Part shown: piece by piece, positions 26,717-39,200 of the stretch | How positions within the stretch are numbered: the first letter of the stretch is position 1 | How the letters are laid out: each line of letters opens with the position of its first letter | DNA from: RPQJ01 sp963846315 | GTDB lineage: Bacteria > Pseudomonadota > Gammaproteobacteria > Steroidobacterales > Steroidobacteraceae | Assembly: GCA_963846315.1 (NCBI GenBank) | Contig: CAWJVM010000005.1 | Coordinates: forward strand, 124,001-188,000 | Direction: 5' to 3' | DNA length: 64,000 nucleotides | Position numbers and translations under genes: made by a program | Notes under the pieces: generated by a model | Told to the model about the DNA's origin: nothing | Database searches by the model: none | What the model saw: the letters and a program-made list of their open reading frames with translations, nothing else

Positions 26717-27791
26717 TCACTCCTCCCCGCCTTCGCCCGCATCCCAGGCATCGGCCAGCACCTCATGCAGCACGGCGGTGGCAAACGTGCCCCGCGGCAG
26801 CACGAAGCGCAGCACCAGCGTAGCGTCGTCGCCGAACGTCCAGTCGAATTCACGGACAGGCAACCGCAGGCTGCGCCGCTCGTGATCGATGCGTTCGCCA
26901 GCGAGCAACGCCACCAGGGCTGCGTGCGGTGCGACCACGCCGTCCTCGACTGCGCGCGCGACATCCGTGGCAGGCGACTCTCCGCGGCCCGGCAGCGGGC
27001 CGCTCGGATGGACGTCCATCGCGATGCGACGCCCTTCGAGTGCCGTATCGCCGGACTCCGCGAGGAAAAAGCTGCGGCGACCATCGAGCATGACGGCCTC
27101 GCCCGGCAACAGCCGGTTCCAGTCGCCGCGATGCACGCGCGCGGCCAGGACCGCATTGAACAGGTGACTGCGGGCCGCCGACAACGCGAAGCTGCGCTGG
27201 GATCGATCCCGCGGCGGATCATCGCCGCCGGCCCACGCGATGGCACGTCGCAGGTTGTTGCCGTCGCGTCCGAACCGCTGCGGACCGAAGTAATTCGGCA
27301 CGCCATGCTCGCGAATCGCCGCGAGACCGGCTTCGATCGCGTCGCGTTCGCCGCGCAGGTCACGGATCCGCAGCTCGAATCGGTTCGCGCGGTGCGAACC
27401 CGGACGGAGCTTCCGGCCGTGCCGGTGCGCTGCACGCACCGCATACCCCTCGCCCTGCCATTGCAGGCATGCGGTGACATCGAACGAGCGCGGGCAACGG
27501 CAGCGAATACGCCTGCGTCGTCAGCGCATGGCGATCCTTGTGGCCACTGAAGCCGACGTCGCGCACGGCCACGCCCGCCTGTCGCGCCAGTTGTGCCGCG
27601 ACCCAGCCGCTGTTGGCGCCGCGCTTCTCGACGACGAGCAGCGCGTGGTTGCCGACCCCGTCCGGCTCGAAGCCGAGAATCTCGTCGACGACGAAGTCCT
27701 CGGGCTCGCGACGGATCGCGCCCGTGGCCGGGGCCGGGCCGTGCGCACACGGCGCCGCGCTGCTGGCGGCATCGGCGCCCGGATCGCTCAA
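26717..27791 (-). pseudogene. truD: tRNA pseudouridine(13) synthase TruD, frameshifted
   Basis: The N-terminal part reads from a TTG at 27791 (overlapping the ispF stop) and includes AIRREPEDFVVDEILGFEPD and the catalytic GFSGHKDRHALTTQ. The rest, with GVPNYFGPQRFGRDGNNLRR, is in the next frame. The join lies between about 27482 and 27497. The total length is one base more than a multiple of three, so removing one base gives a normal-sized protein of 357 aa. All other motifs look intact, which fits a sequencing error better than an old pseudogene; a recent real mutation is possible because truD is usually dispensable. Confidence 0.88.
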
Positions 27792-28294
27792 CTGCCGTCG
27801 TTTCCGTGCTTGTGCCGGTTGTCGCCGTGCGCAAGCAGCACGATGGACTGGCAAGCCAGGCCCTCGCCACGGCCGAGTGCACCGAGTCCCTCGGTGGTCG
27901 TGGCCTTGAGGTTGATGCGATCGATGCGCACGCCGAGGTCGTCGGCGATGTTCTGCCGCATGTGCACGCGGTAGGGACCGATACGCGGCTCCTGCGCCAG
28001 GACCGTGAGGTCGGCGTTGATGAACCGCCAGCCCTGCTCCTTCACCAGCACGCCGCAATGCCGCAGGAAACGCCGGCTGTCGGCGCCCTTCCAGCGCGGA
28101 TCGCTGTCGGGGAAATGCTCGCCGATGTCGCCGAGCGCCATGGCGCCGAGCAGCGCATCGCACAGCGCGTGCAGGACCACGTCACCGTCCGAATGCGCGA
28201 TGACGCCGCGCGAGTGCGGTATGCGCACACCGCCGAGCGTCACGTGATCGCCATCGCCATAGGCATGCACGTCGTAACCGATTCCCACCCTCAT
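27788..28294 (-). CDS. ispF: 2-C-methyl-D-erythritol 2,4-cyclodiphosphate synthase IspF
   Basis: 168 aa. It forms the cyclodiphosphate in the MEP isoprenoid pathway. Metal-binding GIGYDVHAYGDG (the DxH motif) opens the protein, followed by HSDGDVVLHALCDALLGA, GDIGEHFPDSDP and NLKATTTEGLGALGRGEG. It is separate from ispD, 21 bases downstream of it. The C-terminal tail GDNRHKHGNDGS is slightly longer than usual. Confidence 0.96.
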   Translation of the reverse strand: MRVGIGYDVHAYGDGDHVTLGGVRIPHSRGVIAHSDGDVVLHALCDALLGAMALGDIGEHFPDSDPRWKGADSRRFLRHCGVLVKEQGWRFINADLTVLAQEPRIGPYRVHMRQNIADDLGVRIDRINLKATTTEGLGALGRGEGLACQSIVLLAHGDNRHKHGNDGS

Positions 28295-28315
28295 GCGACC
28301 ACCCCCTCGCTTCGA

Positions 28316-29020
28316 TTATGGTTTTTCTGACCGCAGGATCGCTTCCGCCAGCGCGGCGTCCTCCGGATTCGTCACCTTGATGTTGTCGGCGCGGCCGCGG
28401 ACCAGCCGGGGCCGCAGACCCAGGCTTTCGATCGCCGAGGCTTCGTCCGTCACGGGCCGGTCGCGCTCCAGGCAGAGCCGCAGCGCCCGGCGCAGCAGCC
28501 CGTAGCGGAACATCTGCGGCGTCAGCGCACGCCAGAGGCCGTCACGCGCGACGGTCTCACCCACGCGTTGCTCGCCGTCGTCGCGCTTCAGCGTGTCGCT
28601 GACGGGAACGGCAAGCAGGCCGCCGACCGCATCCGCAGCGAGCGTGTCGAACAGCAGGTCGAGGTCGAGGCGGCGCAGGCAGGGACGCGCAGCATCGTGG
28701 ACCAGCACCCAGTCCGTGTCCCGGGCTGCAACGCCGAGCGCATCGAGGCCTTGCGCGACCGAATGCTCGCGTCGCGACCCACCCGTGCAACGGCGGACGC
28801 GTGGATCCGCAAACTCGGGCACGCACGGCCAGAGTGTATCGCCTGGCGCGAGCGCGACGACGATGCCGTCGATGCGGGGTTCGGCGAGCAAACCGGCCAG
28901 TGTCCAGGACAGCAGTGGTCGTTCGAGGAGCAGCTGGTATTGCTTCGGACGCGCCGTGCCGAAGCGAGAACCCTGGCCCGCCGCGGGCACGATCGCCCAG
29001 CGCCGGACCGCGAGGGTCAC
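28316..29020 (-). CDS. ispD: 2-C-methyl-D-erythritol 4-phosphate cytidylyltransferase IspD
   Basis: 234 aa. It couples MEP to CTP. The nucleotide-binding loop is IVPAAGQGSRFGTARPKQY, with VLVHDAARPCL, TDEASAIESLG and KVTNPEDAALAE further on. Translation starts at GTG 29020, which overlaps the ftsB stop as GTGA. With ispF, and dxr further along, three MEP-pathway genes lie in the window. Confidence 0.95.
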   Translation of the reverse strand: MTLAVRRWAIVPAAGQGSRFGTARPKQYQLLLERPLLSWTLAGLLAEPRIDGIVVALAPGDTLWPCVPEFADPRVRRCTGGSRREHSVAQGLDALGVAARDTDWVLVHDAARPCLRRLDLDLLFDTLAADAVGGLLAVPVSDTLKRDDGEQRVGETVARDGLWRALTPQMFRYGLLRRALRLCLERDRPVTDEASAIESLGLRPRLVRGRADNIKVTNPEDAALAEAILRSEKP

Positions 29021-29370
29021 GGCAGGTCGGCCTGGGCCGTCCTTTGCCCCGACGCTGCGGCGGGTGCCGGCGCGATCGCCGAACCGGGTTGAGCAGGCGG
29101 CACGACCTGGAAGAACGTCTCGTTGGTCTTGACCATGCCGAGGTCGGTGCGCGCGCGTTCCTCGATGGCCTTGCGGCCTTCCTTGAGGTCGCGGACTTCA
29201 GCCGCGAGCGTGCGATTGCGGGTCTCGAGCCGCGTGTTTTCCGCCGACTGGACGTCGATGGCCTGCTCGAGTCGCCAGACTTCGCGCATGCCGTCGGGCG
29301 ATGCCCAGATACGGTACTGGAGCAGCATCAACACGACGGCCAGCAGGCCGGCCATGATCCGGGTGGTCAT
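29017..29370 (-). CDS. ftsB: Cell division protein FtsB
   Basis: 117 aa. It is a bitopic divisome protein that pairs with FtsL and FtsQ. A single membrane segment, MAGLLAVVLMLLQYRIW, is followed by a coiled coil (about residues 35-70, with EQAIDVQSAENTRLETRNRT) and the conserved EERARTDLGMVKTNETFFQV. The C-terminal tail is Ala/Pro-rich. I chose the ATG at 29370; the frame is open to 29412 but would overlap eno. The eno-ftsB-ispD-ispF order is standard. Confidence 0.92.
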   Translation of the reverse strand: MTTRIMAGLLAVVLMLLQYRIWASPDGMREVWRLEQAIDVQSAENTRLETRNRTLAAEVRDLKEGRKAIEERARTDLGMVKTNETFFQVVPPAQPGSAIAPAPAAASGQRTAQADLP

Positions 29371-29402
29371 GGGCGTTGGAAGATTAGCAGAAACCGGGCG
29401 CA

Positions 29403-30697
<1,295 letters not shown>

Positions 30698-30701
<4 letters not shown>

Positions 30702-31524
30702 AGGTTCGATTCCTCGAAGGGCCGCTGCTTGACGGCCGCGTCAATCTGTTGCATCACCTCGAGCAGCGAGCGCATGCGGTCGAGCGGCCACGCATTGGGG
30801 CCGTCCGAAAGCGCCTTGGCCGGATCGGGGTGGGTTTCCATGAAGACACCGGCGACGCCGGCGGCGACGGCCGCGCGGGCCAGCACCGGCACGAATTCGC
30901 GCTGTCCGCCCGAGGCACTGCCCTGCCCGCCCGGCAACTGCACCGAATGCGTCGCATCGAACACGACCGGCGCGTATGCGCGCATCACGGCGAGCGAGCG
31001 CATGTCGGAGACGAGGTTGTTGTAGCCGAACGAGAAGCCCCGCTCGCACGCCATCACCTGTTCGTTGCCCGTCGACCGCGCCTTGTCGATGACGTTCTTC
31101 ATCTCCCACGGCGACAGGAACTGACCCTTCTTGATGTTGACGGGCTTGCCCTGGCTCGACGCGCTGAGGATGAAGTTGGTCTGGCGGCACAGGAACGCCG
31201 GCGTCTGCAGCACGTCGACAACCGCGGCAACCTCGGCCATCGGGGTGTCTTCGTGCACGTCGGTGAGGACCGGCAGCCCGAACTGGCGCTTCACTTCCGA
31301 CAGGATGCGCAGGCCTGCTTCGATGCCCGGGCCGCGAAAGCTGGCCCTGGACGAACGATTCGCCTTGTCGTAGCTCGCCTTGAAGATGTAGGGGATGCCG
31401 AGCGTACGCGTGATTTCCTGCATGCGGCCCGCGATGTCGAGCACCAGGCCTTCGCTCTCGACGACACAGGGGCCTGCGATCAGGAAGAACGGACGGTCGT
31501 GGCCGACCTCGAAGCCGCAGAGCT

Positions 31525-31528
<4 letters not shown>
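30698..31528 (-). CDS. kdsA: 3-deoxy-8-phosphooctulonate synthase KdsA
   Basis: 276 aa. It makes Kdo-8-phosphate from arabinose 5-phosphate and phosphoenolpyruvate for the LPS inner core. The motifs are FFLIAGPCVVESE, FKASYDKANRSS, SFRGPGIEAGL, LTDVHEDTP and VFDATHSVQLPGGQGSASGG. It overlaps pyrG and eno by ATGA, the classic pyrG-kdsA-eno group. Confidence 0.97.
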
Positions 31529-33174
<1,646 letters not shown>

Positions 33175-33212
33175 TGGAGTCCCCGTCGCATGAAGCACGA
33201 CGGGAGAGCAGT

Positions 33213-34622
33213 CTAGCGGATCGGGGGGTGTGCTGGCCACTTCGATGAGAGCACGTCGGCTGCGGTGACCGCGCCGCGCTGATGCCAGGCGAGGCGCCAT
33301 GACGGCTCGTCGGAGCGGGCTGCGAAATCCGCTGCAACCCCCAGATCCGCCACGGCAATCAAGCGGTCGGCCGCGAACAGCAGCGGCAGGGTCGGGCGGC
33401 GCCACGGCAGCACGTCACGTTCCTGCAGCCACTTGCGCAAAGGCCGGTGATGTGCCCCGCCCGCCGGCAGGAATGCTTCGCCGCCGGTTCGCTTGCGCAC
33501 GTCGAGGTGTGCGGGCAGGCGCTCACGACTGAAGCCAACGCCGACGTCGGGCAACAACGCCATCCAGGAGCCGCTTGACCATACGTAGGTGTCACCTCGA
33601 ACCGTCGACCAGCGGCCCTCGTTCGGCTCGACGTTCGTCGCCGCTTCGGCGTGCAGGCGGCCGCGATAGCGTCGCACGACCGCGCCGGGCCAGCGGGTCT
33701 CGGGAACGCGGTCTGCGGCTGCAATGACCACGTCGCGCCGCAGTGCGGCCAGGGTGCGTGCCGACGCGGGCGGCAATCCCAGCCCGGCGAGCCAGGCCCG
33801 CAACAAGGCGCGTTGCCTCGGCTCGGGCAGTGTCAGCAGCGCGTCGAGTTCCAGTGCCGTGCCCGCCAGGACACGCGGGAGATCCTCCGCGACACAGGCA
33901 GCCTCGGCTGCGAGCGCATCGCGAGCGAAGTCGGCGACACGTCCAGCCGTCGCGGCTACGGCTGGCCAGCGCTGGCGCAAGGCGGGCAGGACTTCGAGCC
34001 GGAGGTAATTGCGGTCGAAACGACGATCGAGGTTCGAAGGGTCGTCGTGCCAGCGCAAGCCCTGCTGCGCGGCCCAGGAAGCCAGTTCGTCACGCGTGAA
34101 TTCGAGCAGCGGCCGCGCCTGCCACGCCGTCGCGCCAAAGCGGCCGATCGGCGCCATGCCCGCTATCGAGCGCAGTCCTCCGCCGCGCAACCACTGCAGC
34201 AGGATCGTTTCGAGCTGGTCGTCAGCGTGATGAGCGGTGAGCAGGACCTCGCCCGGTTCGAGCCGGTCGGCCAGCGCCGCATAGCGAGTGTCACGGGCAG
34301 CGGCTTCCGGGCTCTGGCCGGCGACCTGGGGGACGGCCACCCGGAGGTCATCGAATGCAATGCCCTGCGCGGCGGCGAGGTCACGGCAAGCACGCGCCCA
34401 GCGCGCGGACTCGGCTTGCAGACCGTGATCGACGTGGAGGGCCCGCAGCCGCGCCTGCAACCTGTCGGCCCGCGCCAGCTGCGCCAGCGCGACGAGCAGC
34501 ACCGTGGAATCGAGCCCGCCGCTCAGGGCAATGCAGAGTCGTGGAGGCTGTACGCGGCCAGTCGCAGGAACTGCAGCGAGCAGCTGATCGAGGCTCGCCG
34601 CCAGTTGCTGTGGGCTAAACAC
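33213..34622 (-). CDS. tilS: tRNA(Ile)-lysidine synthase TilS
   Basis: 469 aa. It converts C34 of tRNA-Ile(CAU) to lysidine so that the tRNA reads AUA. The PP-loop LCIALSGGLDSTVLLVALAQ is near the N-terminus, with LRALHVDHGLQ and LLTAHHADDQLETILLQWLR following. The TilS C-terminal domains end with the PLRKWLQERDVLPWRRPTLP and LLFAADRLIAVADLG segments. I chose the GTG at 34622 as it begins shortly before the conserved region and after the accA stop at 34655; the Shine-Dalgarno is weak. Confidence 0.93.
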   Translation of the reverse strand: MFSPQQLAASLDQLLAAVPATGRVQPPRLCIALSGGLDSTVLLVALAQLARADRLQARLRALHVDHGLQAESARWARACRDLAAAQGIAFDDLRVAVPQVAGQSPEAAARDTRYAALADRLEPGEVLLTAHHADDQLETILLQWLRGGGLRSIAGMAPIGRFGATAWQARPLLEFTRDELASWAAQQGLRWHDDPSNLDRRFDRNYLRLEVLPALRQRWPAVAATAGRVADFARDALAAEAACVAEDLPRVLAGTALELDALLTLPEPRQRALLRAWLAGLGLPPASARTLAALRRDVVIAAADRVPETRWPGAVVRRYRGRLHAEAATNVEPNEGRWSTVRGDTYVWSSGSWMALLPDVGVGFSRERLPAHLDVRKRTGGEAFLPAGGAHHRPLRKWLQERDVLPWRRPTLPLLFAADRLIAVADLGVAADFAARSDEPSWRLAWHQRGAVTAADVLSSKWPAHPPIR

Positions 34623-34654
34623 GTTCAGCGTGCCCGGATGGGGCGCGACGCGGC

Positions 34655-35617
34655 TCAGTTGGCCGCGCGATAAACGCCCTGTCCGCGCAGGCGCTCGTAC
34701 CGCTGCTGGACCAGCGCGTCCTCCGACAACTGCGAGACCTGGTCGAGGTGACGCACGAGCGCCTCCTTGAGCGCATCCGACATCGCCTGCGGGTCGCGGT
34801 GGGCACCGCCGAGCGGCTCGCGCAGCACTTCGTCGACCAGCCCGAGTTTGTCGAGGCGTTCGGCCGTGATGCCCATGGCATCGGCCGCGATTTCCTTCTT
34901 GTCCGCGCTCTTCCACAGGATGGACGCGCAGCCTTCCGGCGAAATCACCGAATAGATCGAGTACTGCAGCATGAGCAGCCGGTCGCACACGCCGATCGCC
35001 AGCGCGCCGCCTGAACCGCCTTCACCGATGACCGCGGTGATCACGGGCACGCGCAGCGAGGACATTTCGAACAGGTTGCGAGCGATGGCCTCGCTCTGGT
35101 TGCGCTCTTCGGAGCCGACGCCGGGATAGGCGCCGGGCGTGTCGATCAGCGTGATCAGGGGCACACGGAAGCGCTCGGCGAGCTTCATCAGCCGCAACGC
35201 CTTGCGATAGCCCTCGGGCTTCGGCATGCCGTAATTGCGGCGTACCCGTTCCTTGGTGTCGCGTCCCTTCTGGTGGCCGAGCAGCATGACCGGCCGGCCG
35301 GCGAGCCGCGCGAAGCCGCCGACGATCGCGAGATCGTCCGAGTACATGCGGTCGCCGTGCAGTTCCTGGAACTCGTCGAAGATCGAAACGGCGTAGTCGA
35401 GGGTGTAGGGACGCTGCGGGTGGCGCGCGAGCTGCGCGACCTGCCACGCCGTGAGGTTGGCGAAGATGCTGTTGGTGAGCGCCCGGCTCTTGGCGCGCAG
35501 GCGCGCGATTTCCTCGCCGATGTTGACCTCGGCGTCGGAGGAGACGAAGCGCAGTTCGTCGATCTTCGCTTCGAGCTCGGCGATGGGCTGCTCGAATTCC
35601 AGGAAACTCAATGCCAT
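34655..35617 (-). CDS. accA: Acetyl-CoA carboxylase carboxyltransferase subunit alpha
   Basis: 320 aa. With AccD it transfers the carboxyl group from biotin to acetyl-CoA. The start MALSFLEFEQPIAELEAKID matches the family. The core has LHGDRMYSDDLAIVGGFARL, LITLIDTPGAYPGVGSEERN and EGGSGGALAIGVCDRLLML. The ATG at 35617 is the only sensible start. Between it and dnaE upstream lies an intergenic region of nearly 670 bases with two structured repeats, so accA probably has its own promoter or depends on read-through. Confidence 0.97.
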   Translation of the reverse strand: MALSFLEFEQPIAELEAKIDELRFVSSDAEVNIGEEIARLRAKSRALTNSIFANLTAWQVAQLARHPQRPYTLDYAVSIFDEFQELHGDRMYSDDLAIVGGFARLAGRPVMLLGHQKGRDTKERVRRNYGMPKPEGYRKALRLMKLAERFRVPLITLIDTPGAYPGVGSEERNQSEAIARNLFEMSSLRVPVITAVIGEGGSGGALAIGVCDRLLMLQYSIYSVISPEGCASILWKSADKKEIAADAMGITAERLDKLGLVDEVLREPLGGAHRDPQAMSDALKEALVRHLDQVSQLSEDALVQQRYERLRGQGVYRAAN

Positions 35618-35704
35618 GCGCGAAGGATGCCGGACAGGTGCGGTGGGTGCAAATCCACCGCCTTTCCTACTGTGTCGCTTGCAGGTCGGTAGTGCAGACG
35701 CAAG

Positions 35705-35846
35705 GCGCAACGGCCTCGCCGCCCACGCCGGGATGCGGCCGGGCGGGACGCCGTCAACCCATCCATGGGGGCTCCAGCCGCGCCGTCCATGGCGCGGATG
35801 GCCCGCCCGGCCACATCCCGGCATGGGCGCGGGCCCGTGTTGCGCC
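35705..35846 (-). repeat. Structured intergenic repeat, copy 1
   Basis: A long inverted repeat whose arms pair from GGCGCAAC (35705-35712) with GTTGCGCC (35839-35846) inwards through GCCGGGATG and GGCCGGGCGGG. On the minus strand the centre holds a hairpin with stem CCGCGCC/GGCGCGG and loop ATGGAC, then the block GGAGCCCCCATGG and GGGTTGACGGCGTCCCG. Copy 2 at 36061-36190 shares this centre in the opposite genomic orientation, but its outer arms differ in sequence while still pairing. Confidence 0.82.
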
Positions 35847-36060
35847 TGACGCTGCGTTGACAGGCTGAGAAAGGTGCGTGCAATCGGTGTGGGTAGAGCG
35901 ACGTGGATTTGCGCCGCCGCTGTGCCGGCGACAGCGAGTGTCGGTGCGCGAGCCAAATCGAGTGCATCGCAAGCCGAACAGCGAAGCACTTGCCACGTCG
36001 ACTCGCCGGACGATCTCACTGAAACGGCGCACTGTCAGCCGACACCGAACGACATACGCG

Positions 36061-36190
36061 TGCGAGCGTCGGTTGGGCGTTCCGGATGTCGTTCGTCGGG
36101 CCGTCCGCGACATGGACGTCGCGGCCGGAGCCCCCATGGAAGGGTTTACGGCGTCCCGACGAACGACTCCGGAATGCCCGATCGAGCGCG
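36061..36190 (+). repeat. Structured intergenic repeat, copy 2
   Basis: On the plus strand the arms pair through TTCCGGA and CGTTCGTCGGG (36080-36100) with CCCGACGAACG and TCCGGAA (36155-36173). The centre has stem CCGCGAC/GTCGCGG, loop ATGGAC (36105-36124), then GGAGCCCCCATGG and GGGTTTACGGCGTCCCG. Compared with copy 1, the central stem carries a paired A-T for C-G change, a compensatory substitution. Confidence 0.82.
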
Positions 36191-36286
36191 ACACGCGGGG
36201 AATACGCGCTTCACCGTTGCTGATTTTGCTTGCTGCGACTTCGCTCGAGGAAGGTCGATGATTCGCTGCCGACGGTTCGCTGCGCG

Positions 36287-39200
36287 TCACGTATCGCGCG
36301 GCGCGTAGTACAGCTCGACGCCTTCGCGGCCCACCAGGTTACCGAGCCGCTCGATCAGTTCGCGCGACGGCCGCACCTTCCACTGCTCGCCGAACTGCAG
36401 CACCGCCGCGGCATCGCCGGTGGCGAACCGGATGGCGACGTTGCACCGACCGCCCTGGCTCGGCTTGAGGGCCTGCTCGAGCGCGGACACGAACTTGCCC
36501 GCTTCGCCGTTCCTGCCCCTGGCCGCTGGCCAGCGCAGGACGAGGTTGCGGGCGAACTGCTCGCGCGCCTGGTCGACGTCCATGATCTTCTTCGCGCTCA
36601 GCCGCCAGTCGTCGATGAAATCGTCCCAGCGCAAGCCGCCCTCGACGACGAGGATCGCGTCCTTCGAGACCAGTGCACGGAACTGCTGGTAGACGTCCTC
36701 GAACATCGTGACCTCGAGCCGGCCACTGCGATCGTCGAGGATGAAGCTGGTGCGCCCGCCACGCTTGCGGATTTCGAGCACGAGCCCCGCGACGGTCACG
36801 TTGCGGCCCGGGGTGCGCCACGGATTGCCTTTCTCCTCGCCCCCGCTCCCGACTGGCTTCGCGCCGCCCACGTCGGCAATGCGCCCGCTGGTGATCGGTC
36901 GCAGCTCGCGTTCGTATTCGGCAATCGGATGACCCGTGAGATACAGGCCGAGCGTTTCGCGCTCGCCCGCAAGGCGGACAGCCTCGCCCCATTCGGGCAA
37001 CGTCTCGTGCATGCCGTCCGCGTCCCCGGAGCCCTCACTCGCGTGGCGTGCGAGTTCTCCCGCACGGTCGGGAGAGTGGGATGCCGGCTCAGCGAGTCCG
37101 AACAAGTCTTCCTGCCCGGCCGCCTTCGCCCGGGTCGACTGGTCCGCAGCCTGCATGGCCGCGGGCAACTGGTGCATCAGCGACGAGCGGTAGCGCATGC
37201 CACCCATCGAATCGGCGGCGCCCGAGCGGATCAGCGCTTCGAGCACGCGTCGGTTGACCTTGTTGAGGTCCAGCCGACGGCAAAGGTCGCGCAGGTCGCG
37301 GAAACGCCCGTTCGCAGTGCGCACCTCGAGCATGTTCTCGACGGCCGCCTGTCCCACACCCTTGATGGCGCCGAGGCCATAGCGGATCGACTTCGGTCCC
37401 GACACGGTGAACATGTACTGCGAGGCATTGACGTCCGGCGGCTCGACCGTGAGCCCCATGCGGTTGCATTCGTCGATGAGCGTGACGACCTTGTCGGTCT
37501 TGTCCATGTCCGACGACAGCACCGCCGCCATGAACGCGGCCGGGTAATGCGTCTTGAGCCACGCCGTGTGGTACGACAGCACGGCGTAGGCAGCGGAATG
37601 CGACTTGTTGAAGCCGTACCCCGCAAACTTCTCCATCAGGTCGAAGATGTGCGCGGCGGTGCGTTCCGCCACACCGCGGGCGACGGCTCCATCCACGAAG
37701 ATGGAGCGCTGCTGCGCCATCTCCTCGGCCTTCTTCTTGCCCATCGCGCGGCGCAACAGGTCGGCGCCGCCGAGCGTGTAGCCCGCGAGCACCTGCGCGA
37801 TCTGCATGACCTGTTCCTGGTACAGGATCACGCCGTACGTCGGGAACAGGACAGGCTTCAGGTCCGGGTGCAGGTAGTCGATGCCGCCGCCGATGCGGCC
37901 GTGCTTGCGGTCGATGAAGTCGTCGACCATCCCCGACTGCAGCGGGCCCGGGCGAAACAGTGCGACGAGCGCGATGATGTCCTCGAAGGTGTCCGGTTGC
38001 AGGCGCTTGATCAGGTCCTTCATGCCACGCGATTCGAGCTGGAAAACGGCCGTCGTCTCGCAGCGCTTCAGCAGCGAGTACGTCGGCGCGTCGTTCATCG
38101 GCAGGGTCGGCATGTCGAGCGGCGGCTCGCCGGAGGCCGCGCGCTCGGCGTTGATCGTGCGCACGGCCCAGTCGATGATCGTGAGCGTGCGCAGGCCGAG
38201 GAAGTCGAACTTGACCAGGCCCGCGGCCTCGACGTCGTCCTTGTCGAACTGCGTGACGACGCTGCTGCTGCCCTCTTCGCAATAGAGCGGCGCAAAGTCG
38301 GTGAGCACCGAAGGCGCGATGACGACGCCGCCCGCATGCGTGCCGGCGTTGCGCACCAGGCCTTCGAGCGAGCGTGCCAGGTCGATCAGCTGGCGCACGT
38401 CGTCTTCGCTCTTGTAACGCTTGCGCAGCTCCTCTTCCTTGTCCAGCGCGTCGTCGAGCGTGATGCCGAGTTCGAACGGAATCAGCTTGGCGATGCTGTC
38501 GGCGAAACCGTAGCTCAGGCCCTGCACGCGGGCGACGTCGCGGACCACCGCCTTCGCCGCCATGGTGCCGTAGGTGATGATCTGGGAGACGCGCTCGCGC
38601 CCGTAGCGTTGCGCGACGTAATCGATGACCCGGTCACGCCCTTCCATGCAGAAGTCGACGTCGAAGTCGGGCATCGACACGCGCTCGGGATTCAGGAACC
38701 GCTCGAACAGCAGGTCGTAATGCAGCGGGTCGAGATCGGTGATGCCGAGCGCATAGGCGACGAGCGAGCCGGCGCCGGAACCGCGGCCGGGCCCGACGGG
38801 CACGCCGTTCTCGCGGGCCCAGCGGATGAAATCGGCGACGATCAGGAAGTAACCGGCGAATCCCATCTGGCAGATGACATCGAGTTCGCTGGCGAGGCGG
38901 CCTTCATAGTCGTCGCGGGGAATTTGCGTGCCGAGCTGCGTGGCGATGACGGGCCAGCGCTTCTCCAGCCCGAGCTTCGATTCCTCGCGCAGGTGCTCCT
39001 CGGTCGTCTGGCCCGCCGGCACCGGGTACGCCGGCAGTGACGGCTTGCCGAGCTTGATCTCGAGGTTGAGCCGGCGCGCGATCTCGACAGAGTTCTCCAG
39101 CGCCTCCGGCAGGTCGGCAAAGAGCGTCGCCATCTCGGCGGGCGAGCGCAGGAATTGCTCTTCGCTGTAGCGTCGCGGCCGCGACGCATCCGCGATCATC

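Larger units (their letters stand above)
35618..36286. other. Intergenic region between dnaE and accA
   Basis: No gene is supported on either strand. The region holds two inverted-repeat elements (35705-35846 and 36061-36190) separated by about 215 bases in which I see nothing recognisable. The accA promoter on the minus strand should be near 35640-35700 but no clear boxes stand out. Confidence 0.6.

Noticed and set aside
36230..39040. A 936-codon plus-strand open frame opposite dnaE
   Set aside because: An antisense shadow typical of GC-rich DNA; composition is Arg/Val/Asp/His-rich with no domain.
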